The notes under the pieces were generated by a model, which was not told where the DNA came from, made no database searches, and saw nothing but the letters and a program-made list of their open reading frames with translations. A program made the position numbers and the translations under genes. This document shows, in pieces, positions 15,212 through 15,265 of a stretch of DNA of 15,265 nucleotides (the first letter of the stretch is position 1; each line of letters starts with the position of its first letter). This DNA comes from Chitinophagaceae bacterium (GTDB lineage: Bacteria > Bacteroidota > Bacteroidia > Chitinophagales > Chitinophagaceae): assembly GCA_023251335.1 (NCBI GenBank), contig JAHEZA010000010.1, forward strand, positions 1-15,265. The letters run 5' to 3'.

Positions 15212-15265
15212 ATGGGAAACAAAAAAGAAGCCTTCGATTACGAAGCATTAAAAAAGAAGACCCTG
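15212..15265 (+). CDS. transposase N-terminus, IS256-like (partial)
   Basis: An ATG at 15212 opens a frame that stays open to the window edge (18 codons, MGNKKEAFDYEALKKKTL). The FDYEALKKKTL segment is like the beginning of IS256/MULE-type DDE transposases of Bacteroidetes. No catalytic residue is visible. The call depends mainly on this N-terminus and on the terminal repeat just upstream, so it is moderate. Confidence 0.55.
   Translation, partial: MGNKKEAFDYEALKKKTL

Larger units (their letters stand above)
15157..15265 (+). mobile_element. left end of an IS256-like insertion sequence (partial)
   Basis: The sequence ACTGTGTCAAAG starting at 15161 resembles terminal inverted repeats of IS256-family elements. 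Directly inside it a long imperfect palindrome covers the leader of an open frame whose start resembles IS256 transposases. The exact first base of the element and the target duplication cannot be set without the right end, which is outside the window. Confidence 0.55.

Overview
The window looks like a chromosomal segment of a Bacteroidetes bacterium, most likely of the Chitinophagaceae/Sphingobacteriia kind. The reasons are the moderately AT-rich sequence, A-rich start regions with almost no Shine-Dalgarno motifs, promoter-like TAnnTTTG boxes, an lptB of the Bacteroidetes type, a bacterial GH3-family protein, a three-gene acyl-CoA carboxylase in the order carrier/carboxylase/transferase, and IS256-like and HigBA accessory genes. 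This is inference from gene content; no 16S or marker gene is present.

Region 1 (1-1471, + strand) is the tail of a respiratory or nitrosative-stress operon: a c-type cytochrome cut by the window edge, two small membrane proteins without assigned function, and a group III truncated haemoglobin whose GTG start overlaps the preceding stop codon. The genes are packed with gaps of at most 24 bp. Upstream partners, probably a haem-copper oxidase or a nitrite/NO reductase, lie outside the window.

Region 2 (1604-4013, - strand) holds lptB (LPS-export ATPase) followed by a GH3-family acyl-adenylating enzyme. Both appear to start at TTG. A 98-bp array of 14 degenerate heptamers fills most of the gap between them. 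A 347-bp stretch without a gene separates lptB from region 3.

Region 3 (4361-9858, + strand) starts with a stand-alone GMC-type flavoprotein dehydrogenase carrying a four-cysteine cluster. After 267 bp comes a tight operon for a biotin-dependent acyl-CoA carboxylase: a BT-BCCP-like carrier, a biotin carboxylase (17-bp overlap) and a carboxyltransferase of the propionyl-CoA carboxylase beta type.

Region 4 (9947-14118, - strand) reads thiolase, then a secreted TPR protein, then a long-chain acyl-CoA synthetase. With the carboxylase this makes fatty-acid activation, beta-oxidation thiolysis and propionyl-CoA handling the main metabolic theme of the window.

Region 5 (14226-15265, + strand) is accessory: a higB-higA toxin-antitoxin pair with a perfect palindrome between its promoter boxes, a short heptamer array, and the left end of an IS256-like insertion sequence whose transposase start is cut by the window edge.

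The most unusual structural signal is degenerate tandem repeats with an exact 7-bp period at three separate intergenic sites, each with a different heptamer consensus. I saw no CRISPR array, tRNA or rRNA.
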